This document shows positions 1-9,792 of a stretch of DNA of 64,000 nucleotides, in pieces. The first letter of the stretch is position 1, and each line of letters starts with the position of its first letter. The notes beneath the pieces were generated by a model, which was not told where the DNA came from, made no database searches, and was given only the letters and a program-made list of their open reading frames with translations. Position numbers and translations under genes: made by a program. Source of the DNA: Chryseobacterium sp. S0630 (lineage in GTDB: Bacteria > Bacteroidota > Bacteroidia > Flavobacteriales > Weeksellaceae); NCBI RefSeq assembly GCF_024158915.1, contig NZ_JAMZGF010000001.1, positions 145,078 to 209,077 on the forward strand, read 5' to 3'.

Positions 1-1002
1 AAGTGTTTTTTCTCCTCTTTTATTCTTTGAAATCAATTTTTTAACAAGGTCAATGTCAAAATCATACCATGCAATTGAACTGTCTACATAAGCAAACCAC
101 ATTTTCTTTTTGAAAACGTCGATTTTAATACAGAATGCTTTTCCTTTCTCAGTTTCCAAAGTAGTTGAAGAAGAAGGGAAGTTGCTTAATGCATCCAGAT
201 AACTGTCAAGCTCATAGTTAAGACAACATTTAAGCTTACCGCATTGCCCTGCCAGTTTCTGAGGATTGATACTCAGCTGTTGATATCTTGCAACATTGGT
301 GTTTACAGATCTGAAGTCTGTAAGCCATGTAGAGCAGCAAAGTTCACGTCCGCAAGATCCGATTCCACCTACTTTGGCAGCTTCCTGTCTGAAACCGATT
401 TGTTTCATGTCGATTTTAGTACGGAAAGCTCCAGCGTAATCTTTGATTAGTTGTCTGAAATCCACTCGGTTCTCAGCAGTGTAATAAAAGGTGATTTTTG
501 AGGAGTCACCCTGATATTCCACGTCTGTAACTTTCATTTCAAGGCCTAATCTCTGGGCAATTTTTCTTGCTTCAAGCTTTACGCCATCTTCTTTTTTTCT
601 TGCTTCCTGCCATACCTCAAGATCTTTTTGGTTGGCTTGTCTGTATATTTTGAGTGCCGATTCTTCAGAAAACTTTTTCTTTTTCATCTGAATCTTTACT
701 AATTCTCCCGTAAGGCTTACTACGCCTACATCGTGTCCCGGACTTGATTCTACTGTAATTACGCTACCTATATGTAAAGGGATATTATTTACATTCTTAT
801 AAAACGATTTTCTGTCATTTTTAAATCTAACTTCAACAAAATCACACCTGTTTGGTGCCGGATTGTTGATGTTAGAAAGCCAGTCAAAAACACTTAATTT
901 ATAACTATTCCCGCAGGTATTTACATTTTCACAGCCATTTGCGGTTTTTTTAGGGCCGCAAGAATGTGCAGAATCGCCGGATGTTTTACATCCACAACTC
1001 AT
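1..1002 (-). CDS. ricT: PSP1-domain protein RicT-like, partial (C-terminus off the left edge)
   Basis: The frame opens with ATG at 1002 and is still open at base 1, so 334 residues are visible and the C-terminus is missing. The N-terminus is Cys-rich (starts MSCGCKTSGDS) and is followed by a PSP1 domain with GRELCCSTWL and KLAGQCGKLKCCLNYE, the Cys clusters typical of the RicT/YaaT family. In Firmicutes RicT works with RicA and RicF in an Fe-S complex linked to RNA processing; in Bacteroidota the role is less clear. A TAnnTTTG element lies 22 bp upstream. The family call is firm; the function in this lineage is inferred. Confidence 0.87.
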   Translation of the reverse strand, partial: MSCGCKTSGDSAHSCGPKKTANGCENVNTCGNSYKLSVFDWLSNINNPAPNRCDFVEVRFKNDRKSFYKNVNNIPLHIGSVITVESSPGHDVGVVSLTGELVKIQMKKKKFSEESALKIYRQANQKDLEVWQEARKKEDGVKLEARKIAQRLGLEMKVTDVEYQGDSSKITFYYTAENRVDFRQLIKDYAGAFRTKIDMKQIGFRQEAAKVGGIGSCGRELCCSTWLTDFRSVNTNVARYQQLSINPQKLAGQCGKLKCCLNYELDSYLDALSNFPSSSTTLETEKGKAFCIKIDVFKKKMWFAYVDSSIAWYDFDIDLVKKLISKNKRGEKTL

Positions 1003-1458
1003 ATTTTCTATTATTTATAATCTGCAAATTTATGTATTTTTATCTTTATGCGATTCTAAAATACTTAAATAACCTGAATTGGAGATAAAACATTTTCCTG
1101 TTTTGAGTCAGAATGATCGTTAAGAGCTGCTATTAAGGATGTAAAGGGCATAGATTTTTTTAATTTAATCTTTTTATTCCAACTCTGTTTAATTTAACAT
1201 TTATTATCATTTTACTTTCCTGTTTGTGTTCTTTGAGGTTGTTATGACTTAATGTTAAACATTTGTTTAAAATTAAACAATAGATGGTTTTTGGTTTTTT
1301 AATCTCTTTAAATATTTCATAATGATTATTTTGTGGTTTATTTCCTTTGAGTTATTATTTTAAACATAGTTTTCTTTTAGGATATTGTTTAAAATATTAG
1401 CAAATATTAACAGATGTATTCAAAATAATTTTATATTTGGCTTATATAATAATAGTCT
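1003..1458. other. Intergenic region with divergent promoters
   Basis: These 456 bases separate divergent ricT and the FadL-type gene. I see a minus-strand -7 element TAAATTTG at 1025-1032 for ricT and a plus-strand TATATTTG at 1432-1439 for the porin gene. The rest is very AT-rich with no convincing frame, hairpin terminator or RNA gene. Confidence 0.6.
1432..1439 (+). promoter_or_regulatory. -7 promoter element of the FadL-type porin gene
   Basis: TATATTTG matches the Bacteroidota TAnnTTTG consensus and lies 19 bp before the ATG. No clear -33 TTG at the usual spacing was found. Confidence 0.5.
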
Positions 1459-2697
1459 ATGAAAAAAATATTAGTATCAACTGCTTTATTGGCGGGAGTT
1501 CTATCTTACGCAGGTGGCTTTAGAGTTTCCCTGCAAGGGGTAAAACAATTGGCAATGGCGCATACTAGTGCTCATGCCGAAGACGCGAGTGTGACATTCT
1601 TTAACCCGGCGGGTATGTCATTTATCCCTTCCAAACTGAGTGTAGTGGCAGGAGGGTTTGCAGCAAGTAACAAGGTTACTTTTCAAAACTTCAATACTTT
1701 ACAAAGTACAGAAACAGATAACCCTGTAGGAACTCCTTTCTATGCCGCAATTACTTATAGACCGATAGAAAAGCTTACCGTAGGTCTAAGTGTAACAACG
1801 CCTTTTGGAAGTACAATTAAGTGGCCGAATGACTGGGAAGGCAAAGAAATGGTTCAGAAATTAGAACTTAAAAGTTTCTACTTCCAGCCAATGGTTTCTG
1901 TAAAACTAGCTCCATGGGTATCTTTTGGTGCCAGCTATATCTATGCAAAAGGAGTTGTAGACTGGGATAAAGCAGTTACGCAATTTGGAGGACAAGTAAA
2001 TATCAATGATAAAAAAGCAAGCGGACACGGATATGGTTTCGGTTTCTACTTCAGACCTGATCCGAAATTAGATGTGAGTATTGCCTACCGTTCAGCAATA
2101 GATATGAAAGCTAAGAATGGTACAGCTACATTCCAGTTCCCTTCTCAATCTATTTATAATCAACTTAAGCTGAATGCTGCCGGACAAGATGGTTTCTCAG
2201 CAACATTACCATTGGTTGAAGAATATACCATTGGTTTAACTTATAAGGTGACACCAAAATGGCAGGTTTCTGCTGACTTTAACTATCACGGATGGGAAAG
2301 GTACAGTAAGCTTACCCTGGATTTCGAAAATGCTCCTATTGGAAACAACCCATCAGATCCAACAGTTCTTACAAGTCCTAAAAACTTCAGGAATTCCAAA
2401 ACATTCAGATTGGGAACTCAGTACGCATTCACCAATATGATTTACGGACGTTTGGGAGCTTATTATGATGAAGCACCTTATACAACAGATAATTTTATTC
2501 CGGAAACACCTTCATATGATACGTATGTTGTTACAGGAGGGATAGGCTTTAAGCTGAAACAATTCGGAATTGATATTGCTGGAGGATATGCAATGCCTCA
2601 ATACAGAAATGTAAATAATGCTAATCTAGGTTTCTACGGACAGTCGAAAGCAACAGCATTTTACTTAGGTCTAGGTTTATCTTATAATCCATTTTAA
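1459..2697 (+). CDS. OmpP1/FadL/TodX family outer-membrane transporter
   Basis: The product (412 residues) is an outer-membrane beta-barrel of the FadL family, which imports long-chain fatty acids or other hydrophobic compounds. A signal peptide (MKKILVSTALLAGVLSYAGG) is followed directly by the family N-terminus with the NPAGMSF element near residues 50-56. Alternating aromatic strands fill the rest and the protein ends in a terminal aromatic strand (LSYNPF). Length is normal for the family. A GDSL lipoprotein starts 12 bp downstream, so the two are very likely co-transcribed and may act on lipids together. The substrate cannot be told from sequence. Confidence 0.88.
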   Translation: MKKILVSTALLAGVLSYAGGFRVSLQGVKQLAMAHTSAHAEDASVTFFNPAGMSFIPSKLSVVAGGFAASNKVTFQNFNTLQSTETDNPVGTPFYAAITYRPIEKLTVGLSVTTPFGSTIKWPNDWEGKEMVQKLELKSFYFQPMVSVKLAPWVSFGASYIYAKGVVDWDKAVTQFGGQVNINDKKASGHGYGFGFYFRPDPKLDVSIAYRSAIDMKAKNGTATFQFPSQSIYNQLKLNAAGQDGFSATLPLVEEYTIGLTYKVTPKWQVSADFNYHGWERYSKLTLDFENAPIGNNPSDPTVLTSPKNFRNSKTFRLGTQYAFTNMIYGRLGAYYDEAPYTTDNFIPETPSYDTYVVTGGIGFKLKQFGIDIAGGYAMPQYRNVNNANLGFYGQSKATAFYLGLGLSYNPF

Positions 2698-2709
2698 TTT
2701 TAGAAGACT

Positions 2710-4269
2710 ATGAAAAAAATTATAATATCGACAATTGCAGTTTCTGCACTTCTTTTTACAGTAAGCTGTAATACAGATTTCGATACGGACGTGAAAGATA
2801 TCCCGGTAACAAAAGGAGAGGCGGACTTTTCAAAATATATCTCATTAGGAAACTCTCTTACTTCAGGATATCGTGATGGTGCGCTTTACAGCAGTGGCCA
2901 GAATGAATCTTATCCAAGTATGATCGCTGCACAGATGAAATTGGCAGGTGGAGGAGACTTTAAACAACCTTTAATGCCTAATGACGTAGGTGGGTTCAAC
3001 AATCTTCCGGGTTTCCCAGGAAAATTAACTCTTCAGGTTGTTAATGGATCTTTAGCTCCTGTGCCAAGTGGGGCAGCAGCTGCGTTGGATGTATTATCTG
3101 GCGGAGGTACTTATAATAACATGGGGGTTCCTGGTGCCAAGTCATTCCACCTGGTAGCGCCTGGATATGGTAGCCAGGCCGGGCTTGCAATGGGTACAGC
3201 TAATCCTTATTTTGTAAGGTTTGCTTCTTCTGCTACTACAAGTGTATTGGCTGATGCTATGGCTCAGAAAGCAACATTTTTCTCTCTTTGGATTGGTAAT
3301 AATGATGTGTTATCTTATGCTACGAACGGAGGAACAAACTCACAGACCGTAGCTGGTGTTACCACTTATACAGCAGCAACAGTTCAGACAGGAAATACCA
3401 ATCCTACAACGTATAAATCTAATGATATCTCTGATCCTGCATTAGTAGCTGGATCTATTAAGGCAGTTTTAGATGGTCTTAAAAGTGTAGGGACAACAAA
3501 AGGGGTTATTGCTAATATTCCTTCTGTTACTTCAGTTCCTTTCTTTACTACGGTACCTTATAACCCTTTGACGCCTGCTCTTTTAGGTTCAAACCTGACA
3601 ACTCTTAATACGAGTTTATATGGTCCTTTGAAGCAAGCTCTTACTGCTTTTGGAGCTGGGGATAGAATTAATTTACTTTCTGCTACAGGTCCAAACCCTG
3701 TTTTAATTAAAGATGTTGCTTTGACAGATTTATCTGCTCAGCTTACCGCTGCTTTAACTCCTTCTTTGGGAGCGCCGACAGCTGCTGCTTTTGGTCAGAT
3801 CTTTGGCCAGGCAAGACAGGCGACTGCAGATGATTATATTTTGCTTACAACAAGCTCTGTAATTGGAAGTACTGCGGCTGGAGTTCCGCCTCCGGTAAAT
3901 ATTTATGGAATTTCTTATCCATTACAAAACCAGCATGTATTAACAAAAACAGAAGCCGGCTATGTGAAAACAGCAACAACTGCATATAATACCTCTATCA
4001 AATCGCTTGCTGATTCTTATGGGTTAGCATTTGTAGATGCTGGTACTAAAATGTTGGAACTGAATGGACAATCCGGGATTTCTTATGACGGAGTAAAATA
4101 TACTGCGAAATTTGTAACAGGAGGAGCTTTCTCTCTGGATGGAGTTCACCTTACAGGACGTGGATACGGTATTGTTGCTAATGAATTTATCAAGTCTATC
4201 AATGCTAAATATAAGTCTACACTTCCACAGGTAGATCCGAACAAATATTCAGGAGTTAAATTCCCTTAA
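2710..4269 (+). CDS. SGNH/GDSL-type hydrolase lipoprotein
   Basis: This is a 519-residue lipoprotein with a lipobox ending at Cys20 (LLFTVSC). It carries SGNH-hydrolase blocks: block I as GNS around residues 47-49 (nucleophile Ser49), block III as GNND (WIGNNDVLSY), and block V as DGVHLTG with Asp477 and His480. It is probably an esterase or lipase anchored in the outer membrane or periplasm. Block I reads GNS instead of GDS, which is frequent in Bacteroidota members. It lies 12 bp after the FadL-type gene and ends before a strong hairpin terminator, so the pair forms a two-gene unit. The substrate is unknown. Confidence 0.85.
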   Translation: MKKIIISTIAVSALLFTVSCNTDFDTDVKDIPVTKGEADFSKYISLGNSLTSGYRDGALYSSGQNESYPSMIAAQMKLAGGGDFKQPLMPNDVGGFNNLPGFPGKLTLQVVNGSLAPVPSGAAAALDVLSGGGTYNNMGVPGAKSFHLVAPGYGSQAGLAMGTANPYFVRFASSATTSVLADAMAQKATFFSLWIGNNDVLSYATNGGTNSQTVAGVTTYTAATVQTGNTNPTTYKSNDISDPALVAGSIKAVLDGLKSVGTTKGVIANIPSVTSVPFFTTVPYNPLTPALLGSNLTTLNTSLYGPLKQALTAFGAGDRINLLSATGPNPVLIKDVALTDLSAQLTAALTPSLGAPTAAAFGQIFGQARQATADDYILLTTSSVIGSTAAGVPPPVNIYGISYPLQNQHVLTKTEAGYVKTATTAYNTSIKSLADSYGLAFVDAGTKMLELNGQSGISYDGVKYTAKFVTGGAFSLDGVHLTGRGYGIVANEFIKSINAKYKSTLPQVDPNKYSGVKFP

Positions 4270-4292
4270 TAATTGATAAAATAAAAACTTAG

Positions 4293-4325
4293 AAACCACA
4301 AGAGTAAATCTTGTGGTTTTTTTTT
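4293..4325 (+). terminator. Rho-independent terminator after the GDSL gene
   Basis: A ten-base stem AAACCACAAG/CTTGTGGTTT with an eight-base loop is followed by a run of T. Confidence 0.85.
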
Positions 4326-4332
4326 AAATTTG
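4325..4332 (+). promoter_or_regulatory. -7 promoter element of prs
   Basis: TAAATTTG matches TAnnTTTG, starts at the end of the preceding terminator's T run and lies 22 bp before the prs ATG. Confidence 0.55.
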
Positions 4333-4354
4333 CAAAATCTTTTAAAAAGTAAAA

Positions 4355-5293
4355 ATGGCCGATCAGTTAAGTTATCTATTTTGTACAAGAACCAGCAGGG
4401 ACTTGGCAGAGAAAATTGCCCAGAATTATGGGAAAGAATTAGGAAAAATCAACTTTCAGGAGTTCAGCGACGGGGAATTTGAGCCTGTTTTGGACGAATC
4501 TGTAAGAGGAGGAAGAGTTTTCCTGATTGGATCTACATTCCCTCCTGCAGACAATCTTTTAGAGCTTCTTCTAATGATTGATGCAGCAAAAAGAGCTTCT
4601 GCAAAGAGCATTACCGTAGTAATTCCTTACTTCGGACTTGCCAGACAGGACAGAAAAGACAAACCAAGAGCGCCGATCGGTGCTAAACTAGTTGCTAACC
4701 TTCTTACAGCAGCGGGAGCAACAAGAGTGATGACTATGGATCTTCACGCAGATCAGATTCAAGGATTCTTCGAAATTCCGGTAGATCATCTGTATGCTTC
4801 CAGTATTTTTGTAGATTATATCAGATCTTTAGAGCTTGATAATCTTACTATTGCTTCTCCGGATATGGGAGGTGCAAAAAGAGCGAAAAACTATGCCGGT
4901 CACTTAGGGGCTGAAGTAGTAATTGCCTACAAGGAAAGAAAAAAAGCAAACGTTGTAGAAGAAATGTTCCTTATCGGGGATGTAACAGGTAAAAACGTAA
5001 TCCTTATTGATGATATGATTGATACTGCAGGTACACTTTGTAAAGCAGCTGATATCTTAATTGAAAAAGGAGCAAAAACAGTAAGGGCTATGGCAACTCA
5101 CGGAGTGCTTTCAGGTAAGGCTTACGAGAATATTGAGAACTCAAAACTCTTGGAAGTTATTGTAACTGACTCAATTCCTGTTAAAAATAATTTGTCATCT
5201 AAAATAAAAGTGCTATCTTGCGCCCCATTATTTGCAGATGTTATGACAATGGTTCACGAGCACAAATCAATTAGCAGCAAGTTTGTTATTTAA
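4355..5293 (+). CDS. prs: Ribose-phosphate pyrophosphokinase
   Basis: The product (312 residues) makes PRPP from ribose 5-phosphate and ATP for nucleotide, histidine and tryptophan synthesis. Visible family motifs are DGE in FQEFSDGEFEP, the flexible loop YFGLARQDRKDKPRAP, the DLHADQIQGFF signature and the PRPP-binding loop VILIDDMIDTAGTL. Length matches class I enzymes. rplY starts 56 bp downstream on the same strand with no terminator between, an arrangement I recognise from many Bacteroidota, so co-transcription is likely. Confidence 0.97.
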   Translation: MADQLSYLFCTRTSRDLAEKIAQNYGKELGKINFQEFSDGEFEPVLDESVRGGRVFLIGSTFPPADNLLELLLMIDAAKRASAKSITVVIPYFGLARQDRKDKPRAPIGAKLVANLLTAAGATRVMTMDLHADQIQGFFEIPVDHLYASSIFVDYIRSLELDNLTIASPDMGGAKRAKNYAGHLGAEVVIAYKERKKANVVEEMFLIGDVTGKNVILIDDMIDTAGTLCKAADILIEKGAKTVRAMATHGVLSGKAYENIENSKLLEVIVTDSIPVKNNLSSKIKVLSCAPLFADVMTMVHEHKSISSKFVI

Positions 5294-5349
5294 TTGATTT
5301 AAAGCATATTGCAAATTAAAATTAGAACAATTTTTTAAATTTTTTATAA

Positions 5350-5997
5350 ATGAAATCTATTACAATTCAAGGTACAAAAAGAGAAAGCGTGGGCAAAAAG
5401 TCTACAAAAGCTTTACGTGATGCTGAATTAGTTCCTTGTGTTGTTTATGGAGGTGAAGCACCTTTGAACTTCTCTGCTGAAGAGAGCGCTTTCAAAGGAT
5501 TAGTATACACTCCTGAAGCACACACGGTATCTATTGAAGTTGACGGAAAAACAATTCCAGCAGTTCTTCAAGATATTCAGTTTCACCCAATTACTGACAA
5601 AATTCTTCACATCGACTTCTATCAGTTATCTGACGATAAGCCAGTTATCATGGAGGTTCCTGTAAGAATTACTGGACGTTCTAAAGGTGTTGTTGCTGGT
5701 GGTGTTTTACGTCAGTCTTTCAGAAAACTAAAAGTAAAAGCTATCCCTGCTAACCTACCTGACGAAATCGTTGTAGATGTTACTCCATTAAGAATTGGTA
5801 ACAAACTTTACATCGGTAGCATCAAAACAGAAGGTTACTCTTTCGTACACCCAGACAACGCAGTAGTAGTTGCTGTTAAGATGTCTAGAAATGCAATGAA
5901 AGGTGGTGCAGCAATGCAAGATGATGAGGATGAAGAAGAAGTTGCAACTGAAGAAGGTGCAGCTCCTGAAGCAGCAGCTGAAACTGCAGCAGAATAA
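5350..5997 (+). CDS. rplY: 50S ribosomal protein L25 / general stress protein Ctc
   Basis: The product (215 residues) is the long, two-domain Ctc form of ribosomal protein L25, which binds 5S rRNA. The N-terminal L25 domain starts [20 protein letters not shown], the TL5 C-terminal beta domain follows, and the tail after about residue 190 is strongly acidic (DDEDEEE, then Ala/Glu-rich). The acidic tail is common in Bacteroidota L25. It is followed by a hairpin terminator, closing the prs-rplY unit. Confidence 0.95.
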   Translation: MKSITIQGTKRESVGKKSTKALRDAELVPCVVYGGEAPLNFSAEESAFKGLVYTPEAHTVSIEVDGKTIPAVLQDIQFHPITDKILHIDFYQLSDDKPVIMEVPVRITGRSKGVVAGGVLRQSFRKLKVKAIPANLPDEIVVDVTPLRIGNKLYIGSIKTEGYSFVHPDNAVVVAVKMSRNAMKGGAAMQDDEDEEEVATEEGAAPEAAAETAAE

Positions 5998-6020
5998 GAA
6001 TTGCTTATTTAAACAATATA

Positions 6021-6050
6021 AGAACCCGTCATTTTGGCGGGTTTTTTATT
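6021..6050 (+). terminator. Rho-independent terminator after rplY
   Basis: An ACCCGtC/GgCGGGT hairpin is followed by TTTTTT. Confidence 0.8.
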
Positions 6051-6210
6051 TGATAATGAGTCTCAGTAAAATCGACAAAACAGCTTAATGCATTACTTTT
6101 AATTTTGTCTTTTTGCTTTATTGTCTTTCTCCACCTTAAACTATCGAATATTTCTATCAACTGACAATGATCAGTACCCGACCACATGCTTCCTTTCGGA
6201 AAAAAAGCCG

Positions 6211-6218
6211 TAAATTTG
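6211..6218 (+). promoter_or_regulatory. -7 promoter element of sufS
   Basis: TAAATTTG matches TAnnTTTG and lies 42 bp before the sufS ATG. The 210 bases between the rplY terminator and this site show nothing else convincing. Confidence 0.45.
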
Positions 6219-6260
6219 AAGAGTTCTAAATAAGACCGTTTTAATTTAAAAAATAAATAA

Positions 6261-7481
6261 ATGTTTGACATTCAGGAAATAAGAAGCCAGTTTTCTATAT
6301 TGGACAGAGAAGTGAACGGTAAGCCTTTGGTTTATCTGGATAATGCAGCTACATCCCAAAAACCAAATTCAGTTTTGGAGGTCTGTCACGCATATTATAC
6401 AGAACTTAATGCCAATGTTCATAGAGGAATTCATACATTGAGCCAGCTGGCAACAGAAGAAATGGAGCTTTCAAGAAGAAAGATTCAGAAATTCATCAAT
6501 GCTGAACATGATTTTGAAGTCATTTTTACAAAAGGTACAACAGAAGGGTTGAACCTCATTGCTTATATATTAACACAAAAGCTACAGAAAGATGATGAAA
6601 TCATTATTTCATATCTGGAGCACCATTCTAATATTGTTCCCTGGCAGATGCTTTGTGAAAGAACCGGAGCAAAACTTCGTGTGATTCCGATTGATGAGAA
6701 CGGAATCCTTCAGATGGATCATTTTGATCAGCTTTTAAGTGAAAAAACGAAGGTCGTTTCTGTAAATCAGGTTTCTAATGCGCTAGGTATTGTGAATCCT
6801 ATTGAAGAGATTATTGCGAAAACAAGAAAAAATACGGATGCTTATGTTGTTATTGACGGTGCTCAGTCTGCTCCGCATTTCAATATTGATGTTCAGAAAA
6901 TGGATTGTGATTTCTTTGTATTTTCCGGTCATAAGATGTACGCTCCTATGGGAACAGGTATTTTATACGGAAAACGTGAAATACTAGAAGCTTTGCCACC
7001 ATTCCATGGAGGAGGAGAGATGATTGCAACATGTTCTTTCGAAGGAACTACCTATGCAGGTCTTCCATTCAAATATGAAGCAGGAACGCCCAATGTAGGA
7101 GGAAATATTGCTTTAGGTGCAGCTGTTGATTTCATGCATAAAATAGGGCATACCCATATTCAGAATCATGAAAATGCTCTATTGGAATATGCGCAAAGAC
7201 AGCTTTTAGAAATAGATGGTATTAAGATCTATGGTGAAAAAGCAAATAGAACGGGGGTTGTATCCTTTAATCTGGAAGGAGTGGGAATTGCCTCCGATGT
7301 AGGGATGATCCTTGATAAAATGGGAATTGCTGTAAGAACAGGACACCACTGTACACAGCCTATTATGAACTTCTTTAATATTGCAGGAACAGTGAGAGCA
7401 AGTTTCGCTGTTTATAATACTTTCGAAGAAATTGATGCCTTGGTAGAAGGTGTTAAAAAAGCACAGAGAATGTTGAGCTAA
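6261..7481 (+). CDS. sufS: Cysteine desulfurase SufS
   Basis: A PLP-dependent enzyme (406 residues) that takes sulfur from cysteine for SUF iron-sulfur cluster assembly. It has the class V aminotransferase fold, with the PLP lysine in FSGHKMYAP (Lys225) and the persulfide cysteine in the loop RTGHHCTQP (Cys364), the short group II loop that separates SufS from IscS. The N-terminus (FDIQEIRSQFSIL) and length are typical. It has its own promoter and terminator here; other suf genes are not in the window. Confidence 0.94.
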   Translation: MFDIQEIRSQFSILDREVNGKPLVYLDNAATSQKPNSVLEVCHAYYTELNANVHRGIHTLSQLATEEMELSRRKIQKFINAEHDFEVIFTKGTTEGLNLIAYILTQKLQKDDEIIISYLEHHSNIVPWQMLCERTGAKLRVIPIDENGILQMDHFDQLLSEKTKVVSVNQVSNALGIVNPIEEIIAKTRKNTDAYVVIDGAQSAPHFNIDVQKMDCDFFVFSGHKMYAPMGTGILYGKREILEALPPFHGGGEMIATCSFEGTTYAGLPFKYEAGTPNVGGNIALGAAVDFMHKIGHTHIQNHENALLEYAQRQLLEIDGIKIYGEKANRTGVVSFNLEGVGIASDVGMILDKMGIAVRTGHHCTQPIMNFFNIAGTVRASFAVYNTFEEIDALVEGVKKAQRMLS

Positions 7482-7510
7482 TCAATATAGAATCTCTATC
7501 ATATAAAATA

Positions 7511-7537
7511 AAAGCAGCTGTTGAGCTGCTTTTTTTA
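7511..7537. terminator. Terminator between sufS and the small peptide gene
   Basis: An AAGCAGCT/AGCTGCTT hairpin is followed by a T run on the plus strand. A-rich sequence on the other side means it can also serve the minus-strand peptide gene that ends at 7538. Confidence 0.8.
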
Positions 7538-7663
7538 TTAGTCGATGGGAATGCAGTAGCATTTTCCATCAATAATCACCTGATAATACCCGATAGCACA
7601 CTCAAGGCAGATTTCTCCTCCTGCCATAATGCTTTTCATTTTTTGTTTGTTCAGCTTTTTCAT
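7538..7663 (-). CDS. Small double-glycine-leader peptide (bacteriocin-like protein)
   Basis: The ATG at 7663 opens a 41-codon frame. The peptide has a leader MKKLNKQKMKSIMAGG followed by a 25-residue core with four Cys (EICLECA then GKCYC). The basic KLNKQKMKSI stretch and GG at residues 15-16 resemble the leaders that Chryseobacterium genomes carry on many short 'bacteriocin-like' proteins, which C39-peptidase ABC exporters are thought to cleave. No exporter or modifying enzyme is nearby, so it is an orphan precursor if real. A TACCTTTA element on the minus strand (7686-7693) could be its promoter. The family is recalled from general knowledge; activity is unproven. Confidence 0.7.
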   Translation of the reverse strand: MKKLNKQKMKSIMAGGEICLECAIGYYQVIIDGKCYCIPID

Positions 7664-7812
7664 ATGAAATGATTTTGGTTAGATATAAAGGTATAAATTA
7701 TAGATAAAAATTCTCATTCTTTTTAGAATTAATGTAATGTATTGATTTTATGTATAATTGTGTTTTGTGGAAAATAATTCATTAATTTTATATAAACATC
7801 AAATATTTTATT

Positions 7813-8634
7813 ATGAAAAAACTATTTATTATTTTTTTATCAATTTGCGGGATATGTAATGCGCAAGTTTTTTCTGAAAACTTCAATGGTAATACTCTGC
7901 CGACTGGGTGGACGGTAGAAAACCCTGATAACTCTTATAACTGGAATGTGGGTGCGCAGAATGGTTTCGCAGGCTTTCCCGATGGGGCGGCTTTTTTTGA
8001 TGATGATGATGCCGGTCCAACCGGAGTTGTTACAAATGCCAGGCTGATTTCTCCTGTGATTAATCTTACCGGAGTGGTGAACCCAAAGCTGTCATTCAAT
8101 TATGCCAATATGATTTATGATCTTGATTCTACTTTAAAAGTTGAAGTCTTCAATGGAACTTCCTGGATTCAGGTTTTTACCTTTTCAGGGGAAGCAGGGG
8201 TATGGGATCTTGATTTTAATACCTTTTCATATGTAGTAACGAGTTATGCTGCCGCAGCAAATATAGATTTGACACCTTATGCCAATGCTGCTTTTAAACT
8301 AAGATTTGTTTATGATGATGCCGGAGACTATTCTTACGGTGTGGTAGTAGATAATGTGATGATTACAAGTGGTGTTTTGGCAACTTCAGAGGTTTCATAC
8401 GCTGATCATATAAATGTATATCCGAATCCGGTGAAAGGGAATCTTTATATTAAGCAAAGCGCTCAAAATAAATTTGAAAAGATTTCTGTGATTGATCAGT
8501 CAGGGAAGCTTGTGAAAACATTTAACAAAGCATCTGATTCCTATGACTTATCAGATCTGCCAAAAGGAATCTATATTATAATGATTATTAATCATGATGG
8601 AGAAGTTGTTAAGAAGAAAGTGATGAAGGAATAA
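7813..8634 (+). CDS. Secreted choice-of-anchor J-type protein with T9SS type A sorting domain
   Basis: This 273-residue exported protein has a signal peptide (MKKLFIIFLSICGICNA) and a central jelly-roll region starting FSENFNGNTLPTGW, the pattern of cleaved-adhesin/choice-of-anchor J domains. A roughly 75-residue C-terminal domain carries VYPNPVKGNLYI, a GKLVKTF-like strand and the final KGIYIIMI...KKVMKE strand. That domain is the type A signal that directs proteins through the type IX secretion system to the cell surface. There is no catalytic domain, so binding or adhesion is most likely. It stands alone between two terminators. Confidence 0.88.
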   Translation: MKKLFIIFLSICGICNAQVFSENFNGNTLPTGWTVENPDNSYNWNVGAQNGFAGFPDGAAFFDDDDAGPTGVVTNARLISPVINLTGVVNPKLSFNYANMIYDLDSTLKVEVFNGTSWIQVFTFSGEAGVWDLDFNTFSYVVTSYAAAANIDLTPYANAAFKLRFVYDDAGDYSYGVVVDNVMITSGVLATSEVSYADHINVYPNPVKGNLYIKQSAQNKFEKISVIDQSGKLVKTFNKASDSYDLSDLPKGIYIIMIINHDGEVVKKKVMKE

Positions 8635-8654
8635 TCACTGAAAAAAATAATTCT

Positions 8655-8692
8655 AACAAAAAACCCTTATAGAATGCCTATAAGGGTTTTGT
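8655..8692. terminator. Bidirectional terminator
   Basis: A perfect 12-bp stem (AAACCCTTATAG/CTATAAGGGTTT) has T-rich flanks on both strands. It sits between the converging T9SS protein gene and hemE. Confidence 0.88.
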
Positions 8693-8713
8693 ATATTTTC
8701 AAAAGAATTAATC

Positions 8714-9745
8714 TTATACATTCGGTTTCCAGTCAACCACTGCTCTGATGAATGCTTCAGCATTTTCAACAGGAACATTCGGTAGAATTCCGTGTCCTAA
8801 ATTAGCAATGTATCTGTCTTTTCCAAAACGGTTGATCATTTCATTCACCATTTTCTTGATGGTTTCAGGTGTTGAATGAAGTCTTGCAGGATCAAAATTT
8901 CCCTGTAGCGTCATCGTATGGTTTGTCAAAGTTCTTGCGAATTCAGGTTTAATAGTCCAGTCTACACCAAGAGCAGAAGCTTTAGACATAGTCATATCTT
9001 CTAACGCAAACCAGCATCCTTTTCCAAATACTACAACATGAGTAAGCGGGCTTAATGCTTCAACAATCTGGTTGATGTACTGCCATGAGAATTCCTGATA
9101 ATCTGTAGGAGAAAGCATTCCTCCCCAAGAATCGAAAACCTGTACTGCAGAAACTCCTTTTTCTACTTTTCTCTTCAGATAAGCGATTGTAGTATCTGTA
9201 ATTTTTTGTAATAATAAATGTGCTGCTTCAGGCTGTTGGAAACAGAAAGATTTTGCAATATCAAAAGCTTTACTTCCTTTTCCTTCTACACAGTAGCAAA
9301 GAATAGTCCATGGAGAACCGGCAAAACCGATCAATGGAATATCATTGTCCAGCTTCTGAAGCGTAAGTTCAATAGCATCAAAAACATAACCTAAAGTGTC
9401 ATTCACATCCGGAGTTTCAATATTCTGAACCTGTTCCATTGTTCTGATAGGAGTATCTAACCATGGGCCTACAGATTCTTTCATTTTGAAATCAATTCCC
9501 ATTGCCTGTGGAACTACCAGGATATCAGAAAACAGAATCGCGGCATCCAAAGGAAATCTGCGGATAGGCTGCAGAGTGATCTCAGCTGCAAGCTCCGGGG
9601 TCTGGCATCTTGTAAAGAAATCATACTGATCTCTTAAAGCAATGAATTCCGGCAGATATCTTCCAGCCTGCCTCATCATCCAGACAGGAGGTCTTTCAAC
9701 GGTTTCTCCGCGAAGTGCTTTTAAATATAGGTCGTTTTTTATCAT
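8714..9745 (-). CDS. hemE: Uroporphyrinogen decarboxylase
   Basis: The product (343 residues) decarboxylates uroporphyrinogen III to coproporphyrinogen III in haem synthesis. Typical motifs are [15 protein letters not shown] near the N-terminus, [21 protein letters not shown] and the C-terminal [14 protein letters not shown] at 9745 is the first sensible start. It is the last gene of the minus-strand hem block; hemD ends 47 bp upstream with no terminator between, which supports one operon. Confidence 0.96.
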   Translation of the reverse strand: MIKNDLYLKALRGETVERPPVWMMRQAGRYLPEFIALRDQYDFFTRCQTPELAAEITLQPIRRFPLDAAILFSDILVVPQAMGIDFKMKESVGPWLDTPIRTMEQVQNIETPDVNDTLGYVFDAIELTLQKLDNDIPLIGFAGSPWTILCYCVEGKGSKAFDIAKSFCFQQPEAAHLLLQKITDTTIAYLKRKVEKGVSAVQVFDSWGGMLSPTDYQEFSWQYINQIVEALSPLTHVVVFGKGCWFALEDMTMSKASALGVDWTIKPEFARTLTNHTMTLQGNFDPARLHSTPETIKKMVNEMINRFGKDRYIANLGHGILPNVPVENAEAFIRAVVDWKPNV

Positions 9746-9792
9746 AATCTATTGTAACTAATATTACCGGCAATATTTCGGTAACAGATATT

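Noticed and set aside
6029..6271. An 80-codon minus-strand frame between rplY and sufS
   Set aside because: It runs through the rplY terminator and the sufS promoter and has no protein-like features.
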